DNA of 64,000 nt, from contig NZ_RCIQ01000019.1 of the NCBI RefSeq assembly GCF_004000255.1, forward strand, positions 1-64,000, written 5' to 3'. The notes beneath the pieces were generated by a model, which saw nothing but the letters and a program-made list of their open reading frames with translations, was not told the origin of the DNA and did no database searches. The stretch is from Nioella ostreopsis. GTDB taxonomy: Bacteria > Pseudomonadota > Alphaproteobacteria > Rhodobacterales > Rhodobacteraceae. The first letter of the stretch is position 1; each line of letters opens with the position of its first letter. A program made the position numbers and the translations under genes. Positions 44,559 through 52,908 of this stretch are shown piece by piece.

Positions 44559-45098
44559 TTATCCAGAGGTTTCCGCGACCGCTTGCCCCGCGTCGTCCAT
44601 GGCACTGTCATGGTCCATGATCTCTTCGATCAGGAGGCTCAGAAGCTCGCCGCGATTGCCCACGCCCGCCTTGCGATAGATGGCGTTGAGCTGCGATTTC
44701 ACCGTGCCCTCGGCCGATCCGCGCAGCCCGGCGATATCGGTGATCGACAGGCCCTTCACCGTGAAATGGGCCACGTCGCGTTCGGCTGTGGTCAGCGCCC
44801 AAGCGGTGAAGCGTTCCTCGATCACGTCATGAAAGGCGCGGGCGGCGAGGCTCACCTGCCGTTCCAGATGGGCCTTGCGCTGCAGAAGCCGCATCAGCAC
44901 CCGCGCCTCGAAGACGATGCCCGCGATCAGTGCGATGACCGCCGCCGCCTCGACATTGAGATGCATGTCGAGCAAGCCGCTGACCATGGCGGCAATCCCG
45001 TCCTCGGTCACGTCCCACAGAAAGACTGCCGCGCAGAGGATCTGCACGGCAATGAGGCCAAGAACGATGGCGGGCTGTTCGGAATAGGGCCGTTTCAT
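44559..45098 (-). CDS. Membrane-bound LuxR-type HTH regulator
   Basis: 179 aa from ATG 45098, two N-terminal membrane helices (IVLGLIAVQILCAAVFLWDV and AAAVIALIAGIVFEARVLMR), a short helical linker and a C-terminal LuxR-type HTH (ALTTAERDVAHFTVKGLSIT, LRGSAEGTVKSQLNAIYRKA). There is no receiver or ligand-binding domain, so the signal probably comes through the membrane or the partner cytochrome. It overlaps the cytochrome b561 gene by 4 bases. Confidence 0.82.
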   Translation of the reverse strand: MKRPYSEQPAIVLGLIAVQILCAAVFLWDVTEDGIAAMVSGLLDMHLNVEAAAVIALIAGIVFEARVLMRLLQRKAHLERQVSLAARAFHDVIEERFTAWALTTAERDVAHFTVKGLSITDIAGLRGSAEGTVKSQLNAIYRKAGVGNRGELLSLLIEEIMDHDSAMDDAGQAVAETSG

Positions 45099-45640
45099 GC
45101 CTCCGGGTTTAGACCGTCCGGAACGGTTTTCACACCCGAAACCATCGCACGGGGCAGATTGACGCCGGTGCGCAGGCTCTCCCAGATCACCGCCGCGATA
45201 TGGGCGACAACCGAGATCTCGGCCCAGGTCACCAGCACCTCGTGCAGCTCCTTCACCCATTCGACGCCCCAGTAGGCATTGGTGGTCATCATGTAGCCGG
45301 TCGCGCCGATGGCAAGCATTGCCAGCAGCAGGTTGTAGATCATCAGCGCGCCAAGTGGCGTGTGACCAAGGTGCACCCGGCGCCGGCCCGTGGCCAGGTC
45401 GGACAGTTGCCCCATCGCACCCGAGGCCGAGGGCAGGAAGCTGGAAAAGCGGGCGTAGTGGCTGCCAACGAGCCCCCACAGGATGCGCAGCGCCACCAGC
45501 GCCACGACGGTGTAGCCGATCCATTCGTGCAGGTTGCTCTCGGGGTCGGTCAGCAGGGCATTGGCCCCGAAGGCCAGCACCAGAGACCAATGAAAGACGC
45601 GCACCAGCGGGTCCCACACCTTGTATCTTTTCATCGACAT
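45095..45640 (-). CDS. Cytochrome b561-family membrane protein
   Basis: 181 aa from ATG 45640 (AAAGGA upstream). Four helices with candidate haem His in VFHWSLVLAFG, LHEWIGYTVV and ISVVAHIAAVIWESLRTG, the pattern of the b561/Ni-hydrogenase cytochrome b family. It would move electrons across the inner membrane, partner unknown. Second of three genes, PepSY-cytochrome-LuxR. Confidence 0.87.
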   Translation of the reverse strand: MSMKRYKVWDPLVRVFHWSLVLAFGANALLTDPESNLHEWIGYTVVALVALRILWGLVGSHYARFSSFLPSASGAMGQLSDLATGRRRVHLGHTPLGALMIYNLLLAMLAIGATGYMMTTNAYWGVEWVKELHEVLVTWAEISVVAHIAAVIWESLRTGVNLPRAMVSGVKTVPDGLNPEA

Positions 45641-45737
45641 CTTGGGTCCTTTCGGTCTTCGGGACGGTCCCGGGGGCGGGGGCAGGGACGGCGCCAACCC
45701 CCGGGACGTGCCCTCCCCTCTGGGGGGCGGGGAGGGA

Positions 45738-45983
45738 TCAGTCGTCGCCGTTGACGTCGACGATGGTCAAGGTGTCGTCGAGATAGATCTCGTAACGCAG
45801 CCCGTCGCGCATGGCGTAGGCCTCGTACATGCCGTCCTCCATCTGGACCGAGCGCACCTCGTAGCCCTGGTCGGTCAGGAGCGTGCGGATCTGGGCCTGC
45901 ACGTCCTCTGACACGGCCCCGCCCGAGGCGAGGGCGGCGGTGGCGGGCAGGATCATGGCAAGCGCGATGGCGATACGTTTCAT
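45738..45983 (-). CDS. Periplasmic PepSY-domain protein
   Basis: 81 aa with signal peptide MKRIAIALAMILPATAALA. The rest is one PepSY_2 domain: VQAQIRTLLTDQGYEVRSVQ then YEAYAMRDGLRYEIYLD and DTLTIVDVNGDD. GGACAT and AAAGGA lie before ATG 45983. Paired PepSY and cytochrome b561 genes recur in proteobacteria; here a LuxR regulator is added. Confidence 0.85.
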   Translation of the reverse strand: MKRIAIALAMILPATAALASGGAVSEDVQAQIRTLLTDQGYEVRSVQMEDGMYEAYAMRDGLRYEIYLDDTLTIVDVNGDD

Positions 45984-46181
45984 GGGGGATGTCCTTTCTT
46001 GGATCAGTCTTGTCTTGGGTCAGTCTTGGGGTCGTCTTGGAGGGCGCCCTTGTCGGGTGCCGCGGAGCCCAGATGCCGCCCACCACCGCCGTCCGCCATT
46101 GGCCCCAGGTTGATGCCCGGGGCTTTGCGTCCCCGGTTTAGGACCGTGAACCCCGGTTCATGGCGCTGTTTCGCAACGAAA

Positions 46182-46208
46182 AACGCCCGGGCGCGGGGCC
46201 CGGGCGTT
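46182..46208 (-). terminator. Intrinsic terminator of gap (2)
   Basis: Perfect 11-bp stem AACGCCCGGGC (46182-46192) and GCCCGGGCGTT (46198-46208); on the minus strand TTTTTCGTT follows. It is 26 bases past the gap stop codon. Confidence 0.9.
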
Positions 46209-46233
46209 GCAGTGCAGGAAAGATCGGTGGGGG

Positions 46234-47238
46234 TCAGTTCAGCAGGCGGCCCATATGGGCGGCCACGTCGGCCATGCGCGCCGAGAAGCCCCATTCATTG
46301 TCATACCAGGCCAGCACCCGCACCAGACGCTTGCCCGAGACCTTGGTCTGGTCGGGCGCGAAGATCGAGGATTGCGTGGTGTGGTTGAAGTCGATGGAGA
46401 CCTTGGGCTCGGGGTCGTAGGCCATGACCATGCCCATGTAGCCATTGGCGGCTTCGGCGACGATCTCGTTCACATCGGCCACGGTCACGTCCTTGCCCGC
46501 CACGAAGGTCAGGTCAACGGCGGACACGTTCGGCGTGGGCACCCGCATCGCGGTGCCGTCGAGCTTGCCCGCCAGTTCCGGCAGCACCTCGCCAAGCGCC
46601 TTGGCGGCGCCGGTCGAGGTCGGGATCATCGCCATGGCGGCGGCGCGGGCGCGATAAAGGTCGCTGTGGCGACGGTCCAGCGTCGGCTGGTCGCCGGTAT
46701 AGCTGTGGATCGTGGTCATCAGACCGCTTTCGATGCCGATTGCGTCGTTCAGCACCTTGGCCAGCGGCGCGAGGCAATTGGTGGTGCAGGAGCCGTTGGA
46801 CACCATGGTTTCGCCATCGACCAGATCGCGGTGGTTCACGCCATAGACCACGGTGCGCTGGACGTTCTTGGCGGGGGCCGAGATCAGGACCGATTTTGCA
46901 CCCTGTTCCATATGGACGCTGGCCTTGGTGCCGTCATTGAACTTGCCGGTGCATTCCAGAACCACGTCGCAGCCCGACCAGTCCAGCTCGCGCGGGTCAT
47001 AGGTGGAAAAGACCTTCATCGGGCCGCGGCCCAGGTCCATCGTGTCGCCCTCGGTGGTGACGGTGCCGGCAAATCGGCCATGGACGCTGTCATAGCGCAA
47101 CAGGTGGGCCGAGGTCTCGATCGGGCCGGTGGCGTTGATCTTGACGACCTGCACGTCGTTGCGGGCGCTTTCAGCGATATGGGCCAGCGTGCAACGGCCG
47201 ATGCGGCCAAATCCGTTGATGCCGATGGTAACAGTCAT
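46234..47238 (-). CDS. gap: Glyceraldehyde-3-phosphate dehydrogenase, paralogue 2
   Basis: 334 aa, AAGGAGC before ATG 47238. GFGRIGRCTLAHIAES, catalytic Cys in SNGSCTTNCLAPL, HSYTGDQPTLDRRHSDLYRA and WYDNEWGFSARM. It differs from paralogue 1 mainly in the NAD-binding half and the C-terminal region (AYDPEPKVSIDFNHTTQSSI). Two tandem TGTTAGCG sites lie 86-118 bases upstream. Confidence 0.96.
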   Translation of the reverse strand: MTVTIGINGFGRIGRCTLAHIAESARNDVQVVKINATGPIETSAHLLRYDSVHGRFAGTVTTEGDTMDLGRGPMKVFSTYDPRELDWSGCDVVLECTGKFNDGTKASVHMEQGAKSVLISAPAKNVQRTVVYGVNHRDLVDGETMVSNGSCTTNCLAPLAKVLNDAIGIESGLMTTIHSYTGDQPTLDRRHSDLYRARAAAMAMIPTSTGAAKALGEVLPELAGKLDGTAMRVPTPNVSAVDLTFVAGKDVTVADVNEIVAEAANGYMGMVMAYDPEPKVSIDFNHTTQSSIFAPDQTKVSGKRLVRVLAWYDNEWGFSARMADVAAHMGRLLN

Positions 47239-47323
47239 GGCGCGTGCTCCTTGGGTCTGCTTGCGCCGGTGTATAGGTGTTAGAGGCTGTTCTGAGAACC
47301 CGAAAAGCCAAGGAGTTCAAAAC

Positions 47324-47356
47324 TGTTAGCGATAAAAGTGACTGTTAGCGCATGAC
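47324..47356. promoter_or_regulatory. Two tandem LacI-type sites upstream of gap (2)
   Basis: TGTTAGCGATAAAA (47324-47337, 12 of 14 to TGTTAGCGCTAACA) and TGTTAGCGCATGAC (47343-47356, perfect left half). Centres are 19 bp apart. They lie in the 318-bp gap between gap (2) and the glycosyltransferase gene, in which I see no other feature. Confidence 0.5.
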
Positions 47357-47556
47357 ATTTCGGGGGCTCCTGCTGCGCTGCGGCATGATCTGGCCACGCT
47401 GATCCGGTGTCCGGGGCGATTCTGTCGTGGCGGTTGCAGCGAGGGCTGCCGCCTGGCGGATGGATTGTTTCCATTTCCGCACCGATGACGTCGGGCTGGT
47501 CCAGCGCCGAATGCGCGACGATCCGAGGGGGCGCCCCCCGCCGGTCAGTGCCGCCT

Positions 47557-48801
47557 TTAGGCGGGACTACGCGCCGCATAGCGGGATCGACACTCGTCCA
47601 TCCACCGGTGCAGATCGGCCCGGTCCGGTGCGTCGATGGAACCGGTTCTGCCTTCGGGGTAGAGCGCGTCGGTGGTCTTGCCCGGACCCCAATACCAATG
47701 GGCCGCGCGGTTCATGAAAGTATAGGAGGGCACGCCGAACACCCCCGCCACATGCACGGCGCTGTTATCGACGCCGATGACTCCGGCCAGTCCGGATACA
47801 AGCCTGGCATAGGATTTGAGGTCTGCCGTGACGTCGAAGGCGGGCAGGTGCATCCCCGGCATGGCCCGCAGCACCCCGCGCTCTTCTTCGGTCAGACTGG
47901 GTTGTAGGGCGACAAGCCCGGTGCCGTCCGGCAAAAGGTCCAGCAGGGTGCGCAGGAACATCTGCCGTTCCTCCGTCTGGTTCTGGTGGCTGCCGCCCCG
48001 CCAGACCAGCCCGAAGCGTGGCGGCCCGCGCCGCACGGGTGGCCCCAGCCGGGCGGCGGGGGCGAAGCGGCCCGTCTTGAACATCGCCAGCGCCAGATAA
48101 TCTCCCGAGGCATTGGCCTCTGTCACCGGTTTGCCTGGTGCGGTCGGCATGTCGATCACGCGATCCTCGGGGAACAGCCACGCGATGACCGGCTGCCAGC
48201 GTGGCACCACAGCGAAGGTCAGGGGATGCGGGGGATGGTGTGCCCTGATATGCGCCAGATGCAGGAACCGGTCACCGACCCCCTGATCCAGAAAGATCGT
48301 GCCAGCCTGTGTCTGCCAGGCAGGACGATAGGAATACACGCGGGTGACATGGCGAAGATAGCCGCTGCCCGCCGCCATGCGGTAATGATAGAAGCGCATT
48401 CCCATCCGGGGCTTTCCAGCGGCCAGCAGCGCCAGCGAAGCCGACATCCGACAGGCGGATTGAAAGGCGTCATTGCCACTGCGCGCGGGATGGTGGCGCA
48501 GGGTGGCGGCCCGGGTCCAGCAGCCGCAGCCGATCAGGGCCCGATAGCGCAGATCCGGGCGCAGATCCTCCGGGATCACCTCAAGCCAGCTGTCCAGCAA
48601 CGGGCGCGGCAACGCCCCAAGCGCCCCGGCGGCCAGCAGGTAGGGAAACAGTTGGCTGTGGCCCGCGCCCGGCGTCAGAGCCTGCACAGCCTGGCGTAAC
48701 CTATCGACCTGTCCCGCCTCGAACAGGGCCGGAATCCGGGACGGGTCTGGCGGGGTGTCTGTCACTCGGGCGGTCTCTGGCAGGGCATGGGGCCGGGCCA
48801 T
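47557..48801 (-). CDS. Glycosyltransferase-like protein (GT9/TPR-linked type)
   Basis: 414 aa. The N-terminal half is helical (LFEAGQVDRLRQAVQALTPG), the C-terminal half has the GT-B nucleotide-sugar fold: RFGLVWRGGSHQNQTEERQM, then LVSGLAGVIGVDNSAVHVAG and FMNRAAHWYWGPGKTTDALY. The DNSAVHVAGVFGVP-type motif is typical of GT9 heptosyltransferase-like and O-GlcNAc-transferase-like bacterial proteins. The acceptor is unknown. It lies downstream of tkt, after a terminator. Confidence 0.75.
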   Translation of the reverse strand: MARPHALPETARVTDTPPDPSRIPALFEAGQVDRLRQAVQALTPGAGHSQLFPYLLAAGALGALPRPLLDSWLEVIPEDLRPDLRYRALIGCGCWTRAATLRHHPARSGNDAFQSACRMSASLALLAAGKPRMGMRFYHYRMAAGSGYLRHVTRVYSYRPAWQTQAGTIFLDQGVGDRFLHLAHIRAHHPPHPLTFAVVPRWQPVIAWLFPEDRVIDMPTAPGKPVTEANASGDYLALAMFKTGRFAPAARLGPPVRRGPPRFGLVWRGGSHQNQTEERQMFLRTLLDLLPDGTGLVALQPSLTEEERGVLRAMPGMHLPAFDVTADLKSYARLVSGLAGVIGVDNSAVHVAGVFGVPSYTFMNRAAHWYWGPGKTTDALYPEGRTGSIDAPDRADLHRWMDECRSRYAARSPA

Positions 48802-48859
48802 CTTCGGGCAGGCGCGCGCGAAGTCAATGATTTCCGGGGCAAGGGGCGAGGACGGAAAA

Positions 48860-48887
48860 CGCCGTCCCGGAGAAGCCCGGAACGGCG
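48860..48887 (-). terminator. Intrinsic terminator of tkt
   Basis: 11-bp stem CGCCGTCCCGG (48860-48870) and CCGGAACGGCG (48877-48887) with one G-U pair on the minus strand, followed there by TTTTCC. Confidence 0.8.
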
Positions 48888-48917
48888 GTCTGTGTCATCT
48901 CATCCGATCGGGTCGGA

Positions 48918-50933
48918 TCACAGCAAGGCGCGCACCTTGTCGGCCACGGCCTCGGCGGTGATGCCGAAATGGGTGTAGAGCTGATCTGCCGGAGCCGACG
49001 CGCCGAAGCTGTCCATGCCCACAAAGCCTGCCTTGGCCTCGCGGCCGCGTTCGCCAAGCAGCCACTGGTCCCAGCCCTGACGCACGGCGGCCTCGACCGC
49101 CACGCGCACCGCGCCACCGGGCAGAACCCGCTTGCGATAGGCGTCGTCCTGCGCCGCGAACAGCTCCATGCACGGCATGGACACGACCCGCACGCCAATG
49201 CCTTCGGCCTGCAGGATGTCGCGCGCCGCCATGGCGATGGAGACTTCCGAGCCGCTGGCCATCAGGATCGCCTGCCGCTTGCCATCCGCATCGGCCAGAA
49301 CATAGGCCCCACGCTCGACAAGGTTGGAATTCTTGTGCTCGGTGCGCACCGTCGGCAGGTTCTGGCGGCTCAGTGCCAGGGTCGAGGGCGTGGTTTTCTG
49401 GTTCAGCGCCACTTCCCAGGCCTCAGCGGTTTCCACCGCGTCGGCAGGGCGGAAGACCAGCATGTTCGGCGTCGCGCGCAGCATTGCCAGATGTTCCACC
49501 GGCTGGTGGGTCGGGCCATCTTCGCCCACACCGATCGAGTCATGGGTCATCACGAACTGCACCGAGATTCCCATCAGCGCCGCCAGCCGCATTGCGGGGC
49601 GGGCGTAGTCGGTGAAGGTGAAGAAGGTGCCGCCATAGGGGCGCACGCCGCCATGCAGCGCCATGCCGTTCATCGCCGCGGCCATGCCGTGTTCGCGGAT
49701 ACCGTAATAGACATAGCGGCCTGCGCGGTTGTCCACGTCGAAGACGCCCATGTCGCCGGTCTTGGTGTTGTTCGATCCGGTCAGGTCGGCCGAGCCGCCC
49801 ATGGTTTCGCCCACCACCGGGTTGATCACCTCCAGCGCCATTTCGCTGGCCTTGCGAGTCGCGACCTTGGGTTGGGTCTCGGACACCTGCTTTTTCAGCG
49901 CCTTGATGGTGGCCGAGAGCTTCTTGGGCATGTCACCGGCGAAGGAGCGGGCAAATTCCGCCTGCTTCTGGTTCGACAGCATCGCGACACGGGTTTCCCA
50001 TTCGCCGCGTTCCGCGGCGCCGCGGGCGCCGATGGCTTCCCAGGCGGCTTTCAGATCGGCGGGGATCTCGAAGGGGCCAAATTCCCAGCCATAGGCCTCT
50101 TTCGCGGCCTGCAACTGGCCCGCATCGGTCAGCGCGCCATGGCCCTTGGAGGTGTCCTGCGCCGCGTGGCCGATAGCAATGTGGGTCTTGCAGGCGATCA
50201 TCGCGGGGCGGGGGCTGGCCTTGGCCGCAGTGATCGCGGCGTCGATGGCCTCGGGGTCATGGCCGTCGCACTCGAACACGTCCCAGCCAGAGGCCTTGAA
50301 CCGCATCACCTGATCGGTGCGGTCCGACAGGCTGACCTTGCCGTCGATGGTGATGTCGTTGTTGTCCCAGAAGACGATCAGTTTCGACAGCTCATGCCGG
50401 CCAGCCAGACCGATGGCTTCCTGGCTGATGCCTTCCATCAGGCAGCCATCGCCCGCGATGCAATAGGTGTAGTGATCCATCACCTTGGCGCCCCACCGGG
50501 CGCGCAGGTTTTCCTCGGCCATGGCAAAGCCCACGGCATTGGAGATGCCCTGACCGAGCGGGCCGGTGGTGGTTTCCACCCCTTCCATATGGCCGTATTC
50601 CGGGTGGCCTGCGGTGATCGCGCCCAACTGGCGGAAGTTCTTGATCTGCTCCAGCGTCATGTCGGCATAGCCGGTCAGGTGCAGCAGCGAATAGATGAGC
50701 ATCGAGCCATGGCCCGCCGACAGGATGAACCGGTCGCGGTCGGGCCAGCGAGGGGCGCTTGCGTCGAATTTCAGGTGCTTCTCGAACAGCACGGTGGCGA
50801 CATCGGCCATGCCCATGGGCATGCCGGAATGGCCGGAATTGGCGGCAGCGACAGCGTCGAGTGTCAGCGCGCGGATGCAGGCGGCTTTGCGCCAGTGATC
50901 GGGGTTCCGGGCGGCAAGAGCAGAAAGGTCCAA
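48918..50933 (-). CDS. tkt: Transketolase
   Basis: 671 aa. It starts with TTG 50933, preceded by GAAGGA with 8-base spacing; no in-frame ATG fits homologues, which also begin MDLSALAA-like. TPP motif [18 protein letters not shown], active-site His in [27 protein letters not shown] and the C-terminal [20 protein letters not shown]. It transfers two-carbon units in the pentose phosphate pathway. A perfect left half TGTTAGCG (50956-50963) of the gap-type operator lies 23 bases upstream. Confidence 0.96.
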   Translation of the reverse strand: MDLSALAARNPDHWRKAACIRALTLDAVAAANSGHSGMPMGMADVATVLFEKHLKFDASAPRWPDRDRFILSAGHGSMLIYSLLHLTGYADMTLEQIKNFRQLGAITAGHPEYGHMEGVETTTGPLGQGISNAVGFAMAEENLRARWGAKVMDHYTYCIAGDGCLMEGISQEAIGLAGRHELSKLIVFWDNNDITIDGKVSLSDRTDQVMRFKASGWDVFECDGHDPEAIDAAITAAKASPRPAMIACKTHIAIGHAAQDTSKGHGALTDAGQLQAAKEAYGWEFGPFEIPADLKAAWEAIGARGAAERGEWETRVAMLSNQKQAEFARSFAGDMPKKLSATIKALKKQVSETQPKVATRKASEMALEVINPVVGETMGGSADLTGSNNTKTGDMGVFDVDNRAGRYVYYGIREHGMAAAMNGMALHGGVRPYGGTFFTFTDYARPAMRLAALMGISVQFVMTHDSIGVGEDGPTHQPVEHLAMLRATPNMLVFRPADAVETAEAWEVALNQKTTPSTLALSRQNLPTVRTEHKNSNLVERGAYVLADADGKRQAILMASGSEVSIAMAARDILQAEGIGVRVVSMPCMELFAAQDDAYRKRVLPGGAVRVAVEAAVRQGWDQWLLGERGREAKAGFVGMDSFGASAPADQLYTHFGITAEAVADKVRALL

Positions 50934-51207
50934 GGGGCGCGTCCTTCATATGTCATGTTAGCGGGCTCGCGCGCGGTCTTAGCAGAGGGGGGGGCGAGTG
51001 CAAGCACGCGCAGAGGCGGAGGACCGCCAAAACCGCGTAAAATCGGCCCAACCCGTGGATTTCGGCCCGGAAATGGTTGCAAATCCGGCCCGGATGCGAT
51101 TCGCTGTCGGCAGGGGCAGGTGGGCAGACCGCGCCCCTCTATGGCGCGTAAAAAGAACAGCCCGGGATGCGCGCGCGGGCGGTAGAGTAGAAGAGGCGTG
51201 GCACAGG

Positions 51208-51981
51208 ATGAACGAGACCACGGATCTGGAACAGATCGCGGCGCTTGAACACCGCATTACAACGGCGCTGGACAGGATTGCCCGAGGGGTGGCGGCTCGG
51301 ACCGCGGCACCGGCCCCGGCAGCCGCCGCGGATACAAGCGAATTGGAAGAACGTCTGGCGGCCCTTTCGGCGGCGCTTGAGGAAACTCAGGCGGCGCTGC
51401 AATCGGAACAAAGCGCCAATGCGGATCTGAACGAACGTCTGCGCGCGGTGGAATCCGCGCGTCAGGCGGATGCGGATCAGGCAAATCGCGACATTGCCGA
51501 GTTGCAGGCACAGCTGAATTCGGCCCCCGAGCCAGCCGCGGAACCGGACGGCCCTGATCGGGAAGAGCTCGAAGCGGAACTCGCCCGTCAGCGCGAGGTG
51601 GAAAGCGTGCTGCGCCGCCGGATTGCGCGGCTGCGTGAGGAACGCAAGACCGTCCGCGCCGAGTTTAACGAAGTGCGCGATCAGCTTGAAGAGGTCGAGG
51701 GCAAGCTTGACCAGCTTCAGGCCCTGACCGATGCCAGCGCGCCGTCCGCCTCCGGTGAACTGGCCCGCCTGCGCGACAGCAACCGCGCCCTGCGCGACAC
51801 GATCGAGGAGCTGCGCGAAGCCATCGCCGCAGAGGGACCGCCAGATGACGATCTGGTGACCAGTGCGCTGGCGGCGGAACTGGAAAGCCTGAAAGCCGAC
51901 CGCGCCGCCGAGGCCGCCGAGGCCCGCGCGATCCTGTCCGAGATCCGACCCGTCCTGCAAGGAGGTGCCGCCGATGCCTGA
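51208..51981 (+). CDS. Coiled-coil protein upstream of zapA
   Basis: 257 aa from ATG 51208. Almost entirely helical heptads: LEQIAALEHRITTALDRIAR, ELEERLAALSAALEETQAAL, LRRRIARLREERKTVRAEFN and LEEVEGKLDQLQAL. Ala/Pro hinge at about residues 36-47. It overlaps zapA by 8 bases, so the two are translated together; this pair is conserved in Rhodobacterales. A role in division near ZapA is an inference. Confidence 0.82.
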   Translation: MNETTDLEQIAALEHRITTALDRIARGVAARTAAPAPAAAADTSELEERLAALSAALEETQAALQSEQSANADLNERLRAVESARQADADQANRDIAELQAQLNSAPEPAAEPDGPDREELEAELARQREVESVLRRRIARLREERKTVRAEFNEVRDQLEEVEGKLDQLQALTDASAPSASGELARLRDSNRALRDTIEELREAIAAEGPPDDDLVTSALAAELESLKADRAAEAAEARAILSEIRPVLQGGAADA

Positions 51982-52420
51982 GATCGTGATCCAGATCGGG
52001 GGCCGGGACTTCACCGTTGCCTGTCAGGAAGGCGAAGAGCCGTTCCTGCGCGCCGCCGCCCAGATGCTCGATACCGAGGCCAGCGTGGTTCTGGGCCAGA
52101 TCGGCCGGATGCCATCGGAGCGGATGCTGTTGATGGCCGGGCTGATGCTGGCTGACAAGACCGCCGGTCTGGAGGAAGACCTGCAACGGGCCGAGGAAAC
52201 CCTGCGCGCCCGCGACCGGGCCCTGGCCGATGCAGAGGAACGGCTGGCCGAACGCGCCCGCCGGATTTCCGAGCTGGAGTCAGCCCCGCCACCGGACCCC
52301 GAACAGGTTTCGGTGCCGGTGATCCCCGCCGATGTGTCCGACAGCCTGGCCGAGATCGCCGCGCGGGCCGAGGCGCTGGCGCTGGAGCTGGAAGAGGGTG
52401 GAGCCGGGCAGGACGACTGA
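51974..52420 (+). CDS. zapA: Cell division protein ZapA
   Basis: 148 aa from ATG 51974 (AAGGAGG 8 bases before). ZapA domain in the first ~75 residues: EIVIQIGGRDFTVACQEGEE, LRAAAQMLDTEASVVLGQIG and RMLLMAGLMLADKTAGLEED, followed by a coiled coil and an acidic end. ZapA bundles FtsZ filaments. I looked for a 6S RNA downstream, as in many bacteria, and did not find one. Confidence 0.9.
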   Translation: MPEIVIQIGGRDFTVACQEGEEPFLRAAAQMLDTEASVVLGQIGRMPSERMLLMAGLMLADKTAGLEEDLQRAEETLRARDRALADAEERLAERARRISELESAPPPDPEQVSVPVIPADVSDSLAEIAARAEALALELEEGGAGQDD

Positions 52421-52445
52421 TCCTCATTCAGGAACATCATGCGAT

Positions 52446-52470
52446 CGGCCCCCTATGCGGGGGCCGTTTT
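52446..52470 (+). terminator. Intrinsic terminator after zapA
   Basis: Perfect 8-bp stem CGGCCCCC (52446-52453) and GGGGGCCG (52459-52466), TATGC loop, then TTTT. Confidence 0.85.
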
Positions 52471-52555
52471 CTATTGGAACACCGCATGTGGAGTGGATTA
52501 GGGGTTGCCTTTCGATTGTGTTAGCTATTGCCCCTTCAATCATAGGGGGAAATCC

Positions 52556-52888
52556 ATGGCGACGTTTATTCTTACCGGGCGTTATTCGCTCGATGCGGTG
52601 CGGGGGTTGATGGCAAAACCCGAAGACCGGACCGGTGCCGTCGCGGCGATTGTCAACGCGGCAGGGGGCAAGATGGTGAGTTACTATGTGACCACCGGCG
52701 AGAGTGATTTCATGCTTGTGGCCGAGGCCGATGCGGCGGAGGATTTCATGGCCGGTGTGATGGTCGCGGGGGCCTCCGGGTCGGTCACCGATATGAAAAC
52801 CGTGCGTGCCTGGAGTTCCGGGGAGTTCGCCAAAGTGGCGGAGAAAGCCGGGAAGATTGCCGACAGCTATCGCACGCCCGGCACCTGA
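52556..52888 (+). CDS. GYD-domain protein
   Basis: 110 aa from ATG 52556 with AGGGGGA upstream. GYD-type ferredoxin-like fold: TFILTGRYSLDAVRGLMAKP, GGKMVSYYVTTGESDFMLVA and MVAGASGSVTDMKTVRAWSS. Function unknown; such proteins are small dimers. A hairpin terminator follows within 25 bases. Confidence 0.85.
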   Translation: MATFILTGRYSLDAVRGLMAKPEDRTGAVAAIVNAAGGKMVSYYVTTGESDFMLVAEADAAEDFMAGVMVAGASGSVTDMKTVRAWSSGEFAKVAEKAGKIADSYRTPGT

Positions 52889-52908
52889 GACATCGGAATG
52901 GACACGTA

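Noticed and set aside
50392-50949. ATG-started frame overlapping the tkt start
   Set aside because: It is out of frame with tkt and codes a Pro/Arg/His-rich product. The TTG at 50933 with its ribosome site gives the conserved transketolase N-terminus.
52421-52555. 6S RNA downstream of zapA
   Set aside because: The interval holds only a short terminator and about 85 further bases, too little for the long bulged hairpin of 6S RNA.
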